A stretch of DNA of 55,461 bases from Bacillota bacterium. Lineage in GTDB: Bacteria > Bacillota > UBA4882 > UBA8346. The stretch is from NCBI GenBank assembly GCA_029553165.1, contig JAKPCT010000225.1, positions 1-55,461 on the forward strand, written 5' to 3'. Below are positions 1 to 7,563 of this stretch, piece after piece. The notes under the pieces are model-generated. The model ran no database searches. It was not told the origin of the DNA and saw nothing but the letters and a program-made list of their open reading frames with translations. Numbering within the stretch: position 1 is the first letter of the stretch; each line of letters opens with the position of its first letter. The position numbers and the translations under genes are program-made.

Positions 1-521
1 TTGGGAAAGTTACTGGATTAAAAGCGACCAAGAAAGGTGATCCTTATGGACTTACCTACATGCCATTTTTATTTGTTGTTTGGGAAAGTTCTCTACCAGA
101 AGCCAAAAAATATCAAAAACCACATATAATTGAGGTGCCAAGGGAAGAGTTACAGAATAGCTCTAGTAGAATTAATATAAGTAATGTTAAGGGAACGAGT
201 AAGACTGTATTTGAAAATGGGAAAATGTTTGAAAGTAAAATTATTACGAAAAATGGCATCGAAATAGGTGGACTTGCTGATGTAGAAATCAACGGAAAAA
301 CTCTAACACTTAAAGATGTTGTAGTATACTCAAATAAAGGAGATATTCCCAATGCTGTTGGGGCGAGAGATATCTTTAAATGGCAAAACGAGATAGCTCA
401 ACAGGCAAAGGCTCAGGGTTTTGATACACTTATTATTAAAGGTGTTAGAGCTATGAATTCAACTTCTGCAAATCCAGGAAAAGTTGTTGAATATACAATT
501 GACTTAACTAAACTTAAATGA
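1..521 (+). CDS. C-terminal end of a probable polymorphic (Rhs/WapA-type) toxin, 5' truncated by window edge
   Basis: The frame is open from base 3 of the window through the first ATG at 60, so this is the end of a longer gene and not a 153-residue protein. The last ~65 residues (N-A-V-G-A-R-D...GFDTLIIKGVR...SANPGKVVEYTIDL) resemble, from memory, C-terminal toxin modules of Rhs/WapA-like proteins of Gram-positive bacteria, where a GFxxLxIxGxR...NPGKxxxxxIDL pattern recurs. The stop is followed after one base by a small helical ORF, the usual place of an immunity gene. The toxic activity is not identifiable and no catalytic residues are recognised. It could instead be the end of another large secreted protein. 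Confidence in toxin identity is moderate; that it is coding is certain. Confidence 0.5.
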   Translation, partial: GKVTGLKATKKGDPYGLTYMPFLFVVWESSLPEAKKYQKPHIIEVPREELQNSSSRINISNVKGTSKTVFENGKMFESKIITKNGIEIGGLADVEINGKTLTLKDVVVYSNKGDIPNAVGARDIFKWQNEIAQQAKAQGFDTLIIKGVRAMNSTSANPGKVVEYTIDLTKLK

Positions 522-531
522 GGTGAATATA

Positions 532-846
532 TTGAATGAATTTAGTAAAACTTTTTCAAAGGAAGAACTTGAAGAAATTGAGGCTTTTAAGGAAGGAACA
601 GAAGCTATGAGTGTTGAAGGAAAAGAAATTATTTGCTTTCAATTATTGTACCAACTGATTAATGGAAATATTAAAATTTCAGAAGTTTCAAAAGATAAGC
701 TGTTACTTACATATGCTCAATTAAAAGGATTTAAGGAGATTAGTGGTTCTATCGAAATTTTTGATACAAGTTTATTGGAGAGTATTGTAAGTAAGGCAAA
801 AAAGATAATTTCTGAAGAGATAGAAAAAAGAAAGCAAAAAAGATAA
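532..846 (+). CDS. Small hypothetical protein, probable cognate immunity protein
   Basis: About 104 residues, rich in Glu and Lys and predicted mostly helical, with no signal peptide or membrane segment, so cytoplasmic. A TTG start at 532 is preferred because AGGTGA at 521-526 sits five bases upstream; an in-frame GTG at 523 is the alternative. It begins directly behind the stop codon of the putative toxin end, and a short, acidic cytoplasmic protein immediately 3' of a toxin C-terminus is the classical arrangement of an immunity gene. I recognise no named immunity family, so the role is inferred from position only. Confidence 0.5.
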   Translation: MNEFSKTFSKEELEEIEAFKEGTEAMSVEGKEIICFQLLYQLINGNIKISEVSKDKLLLTYAQLKGFKEISGSIEIFDTSLLESIVSKAKKIISEEIEKRKQKR

Positions 847-855
847 AATACTGAG

Positions 856-888
856 GTCACACAGTTCCAACTGCTGTGACCATGTTTT
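856..888 (+). terminator. Hairpin, probable terminator of the toxin/immunity unit
   Basis: GTCACACAG at 856-864 pairs with CTGCTGTGAC at 871-880 around a TTCCAA loop, with one unpaired base. A short, imperfect T-rich stretch follows. It lies just after the immunity gene. The weak T-run makes this a tentative terminator. Confidence 0.4.
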
Positions 889-1099
889 CTGTATGCAGAG
901 ATTAACGTATCAAAACAAAGGAGACTGTTTAACCTTTTATTAATACATAAGGAGCAGGACGAAGGAATTAGGCAACATTCGATGCCAGAGGACATGGGAG
1001 GTTTGCTGCTTGGAGTAGATGTGTGCTCCCGATGCCCAAGATAGATAAAACACACGTGGTTTTATTTGTTCTGCCTGAAACCATAAAACTACCAGCTAA

Positions 1100-1195
1100 A
1101 TTGCTTATGAGAAAGTATCAGATTATTTAAAATTCTATAATAAAGTTAGAATCCATGGAAGCATACTGGATATGGCTCCGGAAGCTTTTATCTAG
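1100..1195 (+). pseudogene. Remnant of an IS3-family transposase (OrfB C-terminus)
   Basis: The frame beginning at 1100 and ending with TAG at 1193-1195 reads ...VSDYLKFYNKVRIHGSIL then DMAPEAF. This matches the end of the rve integrase core of IS3/IS150-type OrfB proteins, whose consensus is YIxYYNxxRIHxxLgymsPxxf. A stop at 1097-1099 cuts the frame upstream, and I see no matching transposase sequence in the preceding 200 bases nor terminal inverted repeats. The stretch 889-1313 otherwise holds nothing recognisable. It marks past insertion-sequence activity beside the toxin locus. Confidence 0.65.
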
Positions 1196-1313
1196 TATCC
1201 AAAGTTCGGGAGGTAACCCGTGTTTTGCTAATGGTGAACAAATACAGTAGAATTTTTATAACATTTTTTTAAGTGAAAAAATTTTCTAATCACATCAAAC
1301 TTTTTCCCCACTA

Positions 1314-1342
1314 TTTCCAAATCTCCCATTATACTATATAAT
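1314..1342 (+). promoter_or_regulatory. Probable promoter of the lipoprotein gene
   Basis: TTTCCA at 1314-1319 and TATAAT at 1337-1342 are separated by 17 bases, about 70 bases upstream of the gene start at 1416. The -10 is perfect; the -35 matches four of six positions. Confidence 0.5.
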
Positions 1343-1415
1343 ATTTGAGGGGGATAAATAAAATAATTCCAAAAGATTATTGTCTGTAATGTTGTATCAT
1401 TGGCAAGGAGGAAGC

Positions 1416-2297
1416 ATGAAGCGGTATCTTGTTTTATCAATCTTGTTGTCTGTAGCGGTAGTAGTAACTGGATGCGGCGGGGGAGGAGGCAAGGGGAGAA
1501 AAAACCCCGAACAAAACACCGAACCAGCAGTAACAAATCCTACTAATGATAGTAAGATTATCTTTGAGGATGATTTTGAAACTGATTTGGGTTGGACAAC
1601 CACCGGTTTTTGGCACCGCCAGAAGAATGATCTTACAATCTATAATAAAGCAGTGCCTGACTACGTTACGCTACCGGTAGGGGACACTTCCAACGGCAGA
1701 ATACCGATGGCGTTTCAGGGCGAGTATTGTTACTGGTATGGAGAAGCAGCTACCGGAAACTATCTTGGGGTCCAGCAAGCTGATGATAAAAAGCTTAGCG
1801 GTGGCACTTCAGTGGAAACAAATGAGGGTTCATTGACCTCACCGCTGATCAATATTCCACAAAATAGTAATCCTGTTTTAACGTTTATGACCTGGTATGA
1901 GATTGAAGGCTTTGATCCATGCTACATCGGGTATGATCTGATGAAGGTTGAAGTCCTTAAAGAAGGCAGTGATGTTGCGGAAACGTTGTGTTTTTTAAAT
2001 CCGGAGGAAAACCCAAATTATTCTGATGACGCTGATCCTTCGTTGGCTTACACCAGCGGTGGTTACAATTTACCGGGAAAATGGATTGAAGTTAAACGTA
2101 GTTTAAATGATTATCGCGGGCAAGCTGTCCGAATCCGGTTTACTTTTCTGACTGACAGTATTCAATATAATGGTTTCCGGGGCTGGTTTATTGATCAGGT
2201 TAAGGTTATTGATTCTGATGGACCGGTAATAACTATTCAGGGAATGAGGATGAGATATTTACCTGGAAATCTAACTAAAAGACGTCCGCGAAAATAG
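1416..2297 (+). CDS. Lipoprotein with a jelly-roll (immune inhibitor A/choice-of-anchor J-like) domain
   Basis: The protein has 293 residues. ATG at 1416 is chosen because AAGGAGGA lies at 1405-1412 and the protein then opens with a standard lipoprotein signal: charged MKR, a hydrophobic core and the lipobox V-T-G-C, followed by a glycine run. An upstream in-frame ATG would destroy the signal peptide. From about residue 40 the sequence (EDDFETDLGWTTTGFWHR..., SPLINIPQNSNPVLTF, RIRFTFLTDS, GWFIDQVKV) is a beta-sandwich of the type found beside M6 peptidases and in many surface proteins, usually binding calcium or carbohydrate. No catalytic domain is present. It probably sits on the outer face of the membrane; its ligand is unknown. 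Confidence 0.75.
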   Translation: MKRYLVLSILLSVAVVVTGCGGGGGKGRKNPEQNTEPAVTNPTNDSKIIFEDDFETDLGWTTTGFWHRQKNDLTIYNKAVPDYVTLPVGDTSNGRIPMAFQGEYCYWYGEAATGNYLGVQQADDKKLSGGTSVETNEGSLTSPLINIPQNSNPVLTFMTWYEIEGFDPCYIGYDLMKVEVLKEGSDVAETLCFLNPEENPNYSDDADPSLAYTSGGYNLPGKWIEVKRSLNDYRGQAVRIRFTFLTDSIQYNGFRGWFIDQVKVIDSDGPVITIQGMRMRYLPGNLTKRRPRK

Positions 2298-2379
2298 ATG
2301 TGCTTACAAATGAATCTTTCGGATAACTGACTGGTGAATTATTCAACCAAGCATCTTGCCTATTGGCAACTTTATCAAA

Positions 2380-2408
2380 TTGATTTTATTACTTAACAGT
2401 GTTATACT
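2380..2408 (+). promoter_or_regulatory. Promoter of rnpB
   Basis: TTGATT at 2380-2385 and TATACT at 2403-2408 with a 17-base spacer, ending about 25 bases before the first paired base of the RNase P RNA. Confidence 0.75.
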
Positions 2409-2432
2409 ATATAAGCTGTCAATCAGTTACTA

Positions 2433-2799
2433 ATTTAACTGTCTCGGGTAACCGCGGGCCAAAAGCCTGAGGAAAGTCCGAGCTCCACAGGGTAGGATGC
2501 TGGATAACGTCCAGGGGGGGCGACCCCACGGAAAGTGCCGCAGAAAAGGAAACACTAAGTTTGTTAGAGTTCTGCTCTAACAAACCAGTAAAGCTGAAAA
2601 GGTGCGGTAAGAGCGCACCAGCGGTCGGGGAACCGGCCGGCTTGGAAAACCCCATCCGGAGCAAGACCAAATAGGGGAGAGATAAAGTGACCCGCTTTTC
2701 TCCCGGGTTGGTCGCTAGAGACAATAGGCAACTGTTGTCCCAGATAAATGGTTACCGCCCGCAAGGGTACAGAACTCGGCTTATAGAGACAGTTAAATA
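2433..2799 (+). ncRNA. rnpB: RNase P RNA (bacterial class)
   Basis: The catalytic RNA of RNase P, which trims 5' leaders from tRNA precursors. The diagnostic segments are present: the GAGGAAAGTCCGAGCTCC core at about 2468-2485 near the 5' end, a central GACC...GGGGAGA region, and the 3' ACAGAACTCGGCTTATAG block at 2770-2785. Helix P1 is clear: TTTAACTGTCTC at 2434-2445 pairs perfectly with GAGACAGTTAAA at 2786-2797. A strong promoter precedes it and a terminator follows. Overlapping reverse-strand ORFs are spurious. Ends are set by P1 and could differ by a few bases. Confidence 0.95.
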
Positions 2800-2811
2800 T
2801 AAATATTTAAC

Positions 2812-2837
2812 AAAAAAGCCCATTTGGGCTTTTTTGT
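2812..2837 (+). terminator. Rho-independent terminator of rnpB
   Basis: AAAAAAGCCC, a short ATTT loop, then GGGCTTTTTT, with the T-run as part of the stem. Confidence 0.85.
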
Positions 2838-2918
2838 TATAAAAATACAAAATTCCAAAGGAAATGGAAATAATTTCACGAATATTTATTTTAAATTATT
2901 CAGAGAAAGGTTGATAGT

Positions 2919-4325
2919 ATGAAATTAAGAAAACTATTGTTTTTTGTCTGTCTCATCATCTTTATTATTCCGCAGACTTATGCTAATAGTACAGCCCATT
3001 TGGCAATACTTGATACTGTTAACCTCAGCGGAATAGAGTCGGTGGGCAATAAAAAAATTGCACCGGTGATTGATAAGCTATTTAGTGAAACACTTAAAAA
3101 AGCAACACCAGAAACGATTTATAATACAGAAACCACGCGTAATTTACTTAAAAAAGAAGGTCTGGACTTATATTATGTTGCACGGAATCTTTGTACTAAC
3201 GAAGATTTGGTAAAAATTGGACGTAAAATTGGTGTAAATTATTTAGCGATTCTTGAAATTCATGGTTATAGTGAAATTTCGAGAGAAAAATTCAAGAAAA
3301 ACTATCAGTTGCTACTTGGTTTAAAAGTGATAAATTGCAGTGATGGTTCTGAATCATATTATTTCGGAGAAGGTAATCATGACAAGAAGCGTAATGAGGC
3401 TTATGTCGATGCAGTTAATCAACTGGTAGCTGCCTATCTGCAAAATGATACCGGAGTGGATATCAACCGAAATGACCTGATTCAGGTTGTTGGTAACCGT
3501 TTAAGCAAGGTTTACCATCGTTCTGATAGTAGCCACTTACCCAAAGAAGAAGCTCAGGAAAGGTTTAATTTACGAACAGAAGCAGAAGCAAACGAATATC
3601 GCGCCTGTGTGGCTTGTTTCCCGCCTTATCAACACTTTTATTCAAGAGATCGGGTGTTGGAAGAAGAATTGGGTGCAGAGGCCTGCGGGATTATTGAACA
3701 TTATTACCGGTTACTTTATGATGCTCCTGAATTGTTAACCCGTGTTGAGGAGGTGGCAGCACCTTTAATAAAAAATACAATTCGTAAGGATGTCCGCTAT
3801 CGTTTCCGCATTCTTGACACAGACGAAATCCAGGCATGAGCTGCTCCAAATGGTTTTATTTATATCACCAAAGGCCTGTTAGATATTGTTGAAACTGATG
3901 ATGAATTAGCAATGATTATTGCTCATGAGATGGCCCATATTGAGAAGAAACATTCGGTTATTGCTTACCGAAGAAGTGTAGCCCTGTCATTTTTAACTGC
4001 AGCCATTATTCTGGGAACTCGAGACGACAAAGATAATGATGAAGCTGCAATAGCTGCGGTTGTAATGAGTACACTGATAAGGCAAGGTTATTCAAGAAGT
4101 CAGGAAAAAGAAGCTGATGAAGTTGGAGTCACCCACTTAAAAAGAGCAGGATATGATTATCAATCATACGGTACGATATTTGGAAAGTTTATTGATTTAA
4201 GGAAGAGTAAGGTCACAACAATAAGTAAATTATTTGCTACTCATCCAACTCCTGAAGAGCGGATTGCAAACTTGGATAAGTATCTCAAATCCTATGATGA
4301 ATTACAGTTGAAACTGAATTATTAA
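2919..4325 (+). pseudogene. M48-family metalloprotease interrupted by an in-frame TGA at 3837-3839
   Basis: One continuous frame of 468 codon positions broken only by TGA at codon 307. The first part (2919-3836) has a signal peptide (MKLRKLLFFVCLIIFIIPQTYA), about 180 residues of unidentified lead domain, and the start of the peptidase. After the TGA the same frame continues A-A-P-N-G-F-I-Y, then IIAHEMAHIEKKH, the zinc-binding HExxH of M48 peptidases, and EKEADEVG, the third zinc-ligand region. In the paralogue at 4438 the equivalent stretch is INACALPGGYIF, so the TGA stands exactly where that protein has Cys. No other frame damage is seen. Explanations are a recent nonsense mutation of a Cys or Trp codon, a sequence error, or read-through. 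Without the second half the product has no zinc site. Confidence 0.8.
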
Positions 4326-4329
4326 GACA

Positions 4330-4358
4330 CTAAAAAAGCCCGTTAGGGCTTTTTTAGT
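4330..4358 (+). terminator. Rho-independent terminator after the interrupted protease
   Basis: AAAAAAGCCC, loop GTTA, GGGCTTTTTT. The stem repeats that of the rnpB terminator almost exactly. Confidence 0.85.
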
Positions 4359-4393
4359 TTTTATGCAAAATTTGTCTGAAGGGGAACTCATTT

Positions 4394-4422
4394 TTGTAAC
4401 GAAATTTGCTGAAAACTAAAAT
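4394..4422 (+). promoter_or_regulatory. Promoter of the second M48 gene
   Basis: TTGTAA at 4394-4399 and TAAAAT at 4417-4422 with a 17-base spacer, 16 bases before the ATG at 4438. Confidence 0.6.
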
Positions 4423-4437
4423 AATCTGGAGCAAAAG

Positions 4438-5178
4438 ATGAAAATTCCAAAAAGCAATTTTCTACTATTTTTAATAATTTTAGTTGTTGTTTTTCAACCG
4501 ATTAGTTTTGGAGCCTCATTGATTGACTCCTTGGATTTGAGTTTAGAGAAGGAGATTGGATACTATAACTTCCATACATTAGTCAGGAAACGCCCCGAAG
4601 CTAAGTTGGACCGATCGGAGCAAAAGAGAATTGATGCTATTTTTTCACGTCTTCTTAAAAATTCCGAGCGGAGTGACGAAGTTGAATATCGGTTAACCAT
4701 TGTCCGGGATCCAAGCATCAATGCCTGTGCTTTACCAGGCGGATATATCTTTCTGAATACCGGATTGATCGATTTTGCGCAGACTGATGGGGAGATCGCT
4801 GGAGTGTTAGCTCATGAGATTGCCCATGTCGAATATCGCCATGGCATGAAAGCCCTCTATCGGGCTACCGGGATGGGGTTTGCCTGGGGTGCGGTGATGA
4901 ACCGCAATAAGTCGAAGCATAAAAAGCTGATTGAACGTCTAGGAACAATCTCGTTATCGCTCTTACAATTGGGTTATAGCCGTGAAGCTGAATATGAAGC
5001 TGATCGCCGAGGGGTTGAGTTATTGATTGGTGCAGGTTATAATAAACAAGAGTTGGTCAATTTCTGGAAACGGGTTCAATCAGATTCAAATGGCGGAGAA
5101 CTGACTGGTATTTTTCAACTGTTATCAACCCATCCGCCGTTAACGGAGCGGATTCAGCAAATTGAAGCTTTAGAATGA
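4438..5178 (+). CDS. M48-family zinc metalloprotease (secreted or membrane-anchored)
   Basis: 246 residues. An N-terminal hydrophobic segment (about residues 7-24) acts as signal peptide or anchor, so the peptidase acts outside the membrane. The M48 signatures are intact: NACALPGGYIF, VLAHEIAHVEYRHG with the HExxH zinc ligands and catalytic Glu, and EYEADRRG providing the third ligand region. STHPPLTERI near the end is also typical of this family. In Gram-negatives the related BepA and LoiP work in envelope quality control; here the substrate is unknown. The ATG at 4438 has GGAG seven bases upstream. It is the intact paralogue of the interrupted protease just before it, and is followed by the methyltransferase gene after 13 bases, suggesting co-transcription. 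Confidence 0.88.
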   Translation: MKIPKSNFLLFLIILVVVFQPISFGASLIDSLDLSLEKEIGYYNFHTLVRKRPEAKLDRSEQKRIDAIFSRLLKNSERSDEVEYRLTIVRDPSINACALPGGYIFLNTGLIDFAQTDGEIAGVLAHEIAHVEYRHGMKALYRATGMGFAWGAVMNRNKSKHKKLIERLGTISLSLLQLGYSREAEYEADRRGVELLIGAGYNKQELVNFWKRVQSDSNGGELTGIFQLLSTHPPLTERIQQIEALE

Positions 5179-5191
5179 AGAGGAGATCAGT

Positions 5192-5995
5192 TTGATTACC
5201 AGTTTAGCGAATGACTTAATTAAAATGGTTAACAGTCTCAAGCAACGCAAAGGACGCTTGCAAGAGAATCTTTATATTGCTGAAGGAATTCATCTACTGG
5301 AAGAAGCAATTAATTCCGGTGTAACAATCACCAAATTTTTCTGGACCCAAAAACTGCTAAAAAATGAAGAAGGCCGGGATCTATTCGAACGTTTGTCAGA
5401 TAAGATTTCAGGCATTGAAGTCAGTGAGCAGGTTTTTGCAAAAATTTCCGAGACCGAAAATCCGCAAGGGATTTTAGGTTTAATTGAAATCCCATCGGAA
5501 AATACTATTGATTATCAAACCATTCAATTGGGACTAGTCCTTGATGGAGTACAAGATCCTGGTAATGTTGGAACAATTATTAGGACAGCCTGGGCGGCTG
5601 GAGTTGACTGCCTGATGTTAACGAATGGAGCAGCAGACCCTTATCAGGGGAAAGTGGTCCGTTCCAGTATGGGTGGAGTTTTTTACCAGAAGATTTATCG
5701 CGATTTAGAACCGCAGACGATCGCCCGGCAGGCAAAAGAACATGGGGTTCAAATTATTGCTGGTTTTCCAGCCGCTTCGCAGTGCTATTTTGATGTTGAT
5801 CTAACAGTACCTACACTTATTTTAGTGGGAAATGAAGGGAGGGGAGTCTCACAAGCATGGGAATATGAATCGATCCAAAAAATACATATTCCCCAACCAG
5901 GACAAGCTGAATCCTTAAACGTGTCGGTTTCTGCCGGAATTTTAATATATGAAGCAATTCGTCAACGGTTTACGAAGAATACTTGTAAAAGTTGA
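5192..5995 (+). CDS. ysgA: TrmH/SpoU-family RNA 2'-O-methyltransferase, YsgA-like
   Basis: 267 residues, the normal length for the family. The N-terminal ~95 residues form the substrate-binding domain (KQRKGRLQENLYIAEGIHLLEEA); the C-terminal SPOUT domain has the three family motifs: LDGVQDPGNVGTIIRTAWAAG, LILVGNEGRGV and IPQPGQAESLNVSVSAGILIYE, which build the trefoil knot binding S-adenosylmethionine. It methylates a ribose in rRNA; the exact site is not known from sequence. The start is a TTG at 5192 preceded by AGAGGAGA. In B. subtilis the homologue ysgA also lies directly upstream of pheST, which supports the assignment. The promoter for the downstream unit overlaps its 3' end. Confidence 0.88.
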   Translation: MITSLANDLIKMVNSLKQRKGRLQENLYIAEGIHLLEEAINSGVTITKFFWTQKLLKNEEGRDLFERLSDKISGIEVSEQVFAKISETENPQGILGLIEIPSENTIDYQTIQLGLVLDGVQDPGNVGTIIRTAWAAGVDCLMLTNGAADPYQGKVVRSSMGGVFYQKIYRDLEPQTIARQAKEHGVQIIAGFPAASQCYFDVDLTVPTLILVGNEGRGVSQAWEYESIQKIHIPQPGQAESLNVSVSAGILIYEAIRQRFTKNTCKS

Positions 5996-6011
5996 TTGGC
6001 TTTGCTATAAT
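5983..6011 (+). promoter_or_regulatory. Promoter of the yqzL-like/T-box/pheST transcript
   Basis: TTGTAA at 5983-5988 and a perfect TATAAT at 6006-6011 with a 17-base spacer. The -35 lies within the last codons of the methyltransferase gene. Confidence 0.75.
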
Positions 6012-6073
6012 AGATTTAGCATTGCGGTAACCGTTTTCACGACCTAGTCAGTGAAAAAGGGGATGTGATTATA

Positions 6074-6172
6074 ATGAAATTATCAGCTGAATTTTTTTGG
6101 AAAGTCTTTGAGACAACTGGTTCAATCACAGCCTATTTAATCTATCGCGAATTATTGAATACAGTCGTGTAG
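6074..6172 (+). CDS. yqzL: YqzL-like micro-protein
   Basis: A 32-residue ORF: it opens MKLSAEFFWKVFETTG and continues SITAYLIYRELL. The pattern FxWKVFxxTGxIxxYLxxxEL is that of the YqzL family of Bacilli and Clostridia, proteins of about 40-50 residues with no assigned function; this one is shorter at the C-terminus. The ATG at 6074 follows an AAAAAGGGG stretch at 6054-6062, an acceptable but long spacing. It lies on the pheST transcript between the promoter and the T-box, so it would be translated whether or not the T-box terminates. Confidence 0.65.
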   Translation: MKLSAEFFWKVFETTGSITAYLIYRELLNTVV

Positions 6173-6184
6173 AGCCAATTCCAT

Positions 6185-6450
6185 ATCGTAAAAGTGATGA
6201 TTGAGGAAAGTACTTGTATTAGGGAAGGTACAGGGAGAAAGGTCGTGACTGAAAGCCTTTCCCGGACCGATACTGGGAAGTTCCCTCTTGAACTTCTGGC
6301 TGAAATAACAGTAGGTTAAGACGGTATCCCCCGTTATCGGGAAAAGGTATCGGATGTGTGTTTGGCATGTCCCGTACTTAATGAGTATAATAATTAGGTG
6401 GTACCACGAAATTAACCTTTCGTCCTGATCAGGATGGAAGGTTTTTTAAT
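6185..6450 (+). promoter_or_regulatory. T-box riboswitch leader of pheST (tRNA-Phe responsive)
   Basis: Senses uncharged tRNA and lets transcription continue into pheST when phenylalanyl-tRNA is short. The T-box sequence (TAGGTGGTACCACG, 6395-6408) is unmistakable. Stem I begins near GATTGAGGAAAGTAC, and a UUC triplet at 6294-6296 is my candidate specifier for Phe, not structurally verified. The terminator is AACCTTTCGTCCT at 6413-6425 pairing with AGGATGGAAGGTT at 6431-6443, followed by a T-run. The competing antiterminator uses the T-box bases. Confidence 0.92.
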
Positions 6451-6490
6451 TATTTGTACTTATTTTTTACAATAGTTTCGGGAGGATGTT

Positions 6491-7510
6491 ATGAAAGAGC
6501 AATTACAGGTATTGAAGGCAGAAGCATTAGCGGAGATCGGAAACGCTAATGAGAGTAAGGTTTTAAATGAAATCCGTGTCAAATATTTAGGAAAAAAAGG
6601 TTCGTTGACAGCTATTTTGAGAGGGATGGGATCACTCTCTGCTGAGGAAAGGCCAGTAATCGGTGAACTGGCAAATAAAGTGCGTCAAGAGATTGAAATC
6701 GCAATTGATGAACGTCTAATAACGGTTGAGGCTGCTGAACAAGCTGCTATACTAGCCAAAGAACGGATTGATATTTTCTTGCCAGGGCGTCAACGTAAAA
6801 AAGGATTTCCGCATCCATTACAACTAGTAATTGAGGAGATTGAAGAGATCTTTTTAGGCTTAGGTTTTACAATTGCTGAAGGTCCGGAGGTCGAAACTGA
6901 TTATCATAGTTTCGAAGCGTTGAATCTGCCGAAGAATCACCCGGCGCGTGACATGCAGGATTCATTATATATCACACAAGATATAGTGTTAAGACCACAT
7001 ACTTCTCCGGTGCAGATCCGAACTATGGAGAAGCTCAATCCACAACCGATCCGAATCATTGCTCCAGGTCGAGTTTATCGGCGTGATGCCCTGGATGCAA
7101 CCCATTCGCCGATCTTCCATCAGATTGAGGGGTTAGTCGTCGACGAAGGAATCACCTTTGGTGATCTGAAAGGGATTTTGACGATCTTTGCCAAACGCTT
7201 ATTTGGTGAAGACCGTCAGGTCAGATTTCGCCCCAGTTATTTCCCGTTCACGGAACCAAGCGCAGAAGTTGATGTTTCCTGCGGTTGTAATGGGAAAGGT
7301 TGTCGTATCTGTAAAGGTAGCGGTTGGCTGGAAATATTAGGTGCCGGTTCAGTTAATCCGGTTGTGCTGCAAATGTCAAAGTATGATCCTGATAAGGTGT
7401 CAGGTTTTGCTTTTGGAATGGGTGTTGAGCGGATTGCCATGTTAAAGTATGAGATCAACGACATCCGTGTCTTTTTAGAGAATGACCAACGTTTCTTAGC
7501 GCAGTTTTAA
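6491..7510 (+). CDS. pheS: Phenylalanyl-tRNA synthetase alpha subunit
   Basis: 339 residues, normal length. Catalytic subunit of the alpha2beta2 class II enzyme that charges tRNA-Phe. The N-terminal ~85 residues form the tRNA-binding coiled coil; the catalytic core follows with motif 2 ([22 protein letters not shown]) and motif 3 ([15 protein letters not shown]). The Cys-rich insertion [19 protein letters not shown] is the usual feature of the bacterial alpha subunit. The ATG at 6491 has GGGAGGA nearby upstream. Expression is controlled by the preceding T-box, and pheT follows after 53 bases. Confidence 0.97.
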   Translation: MKEQLQVLKAEALAEIGNANESKVLNEIRVKYLGKKGSLTAILRGMGSLSAEERPVIGELANKVRQEIEIAIDERLITVEAAEQAAILAKERIDIFLPGRQRKKGFPHPLQLVIEEIEEIFLGLGFTIAEGPEVETDYHSFEALNLPKNHPARDMQDSLYITQDIVLRPHTSPVQIRTMEKLNPQPIRIIAPGRVYRRDALDATHSPIFHQIEGLVVDEGITFGDLKGILTIFAKRLFGEDRQVRFRPSYFPFTEPSAEVDVSCGCNGKGCRICKGSGWLEILGAGSVNPVVLQMSKYDPDKVSGFAFGMGVERIAMLKYEINDIRVFLENDQRFLAQF

Positions 7511-7563
7511 ATAAATCATCTTTTATTACTTGAAGATTGATATCGTTTGAATGGAGGATTATG

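Noticed and set aside
717-1055. Reverse-strand 112-codon ORF
   Set aside because: It runs antisense to the immunity gene and has no ribosome site or protein-like pattern.
2419-2764. Two reverse-strand ORFs of 66 and 101 codons
   Set aside because: They lie entirely within the RNase P RNA and reflect its GC-rich structure, not coding.
3837-3880. Selenocysteine insertion at the M48 TGA
   Set aside because: Downstream bases give at most a four-pair stem with no recognisable bacterial SECIS loop. I keep it only as a question, not as an annotation.
3912-4325. Separate 137-residue protease gene starting at ATG 3912
   Set aside because: There is no ribosome site before it and it starts in the middle of the conserved peptidase domain; it is the continuation of the interrupted gene.
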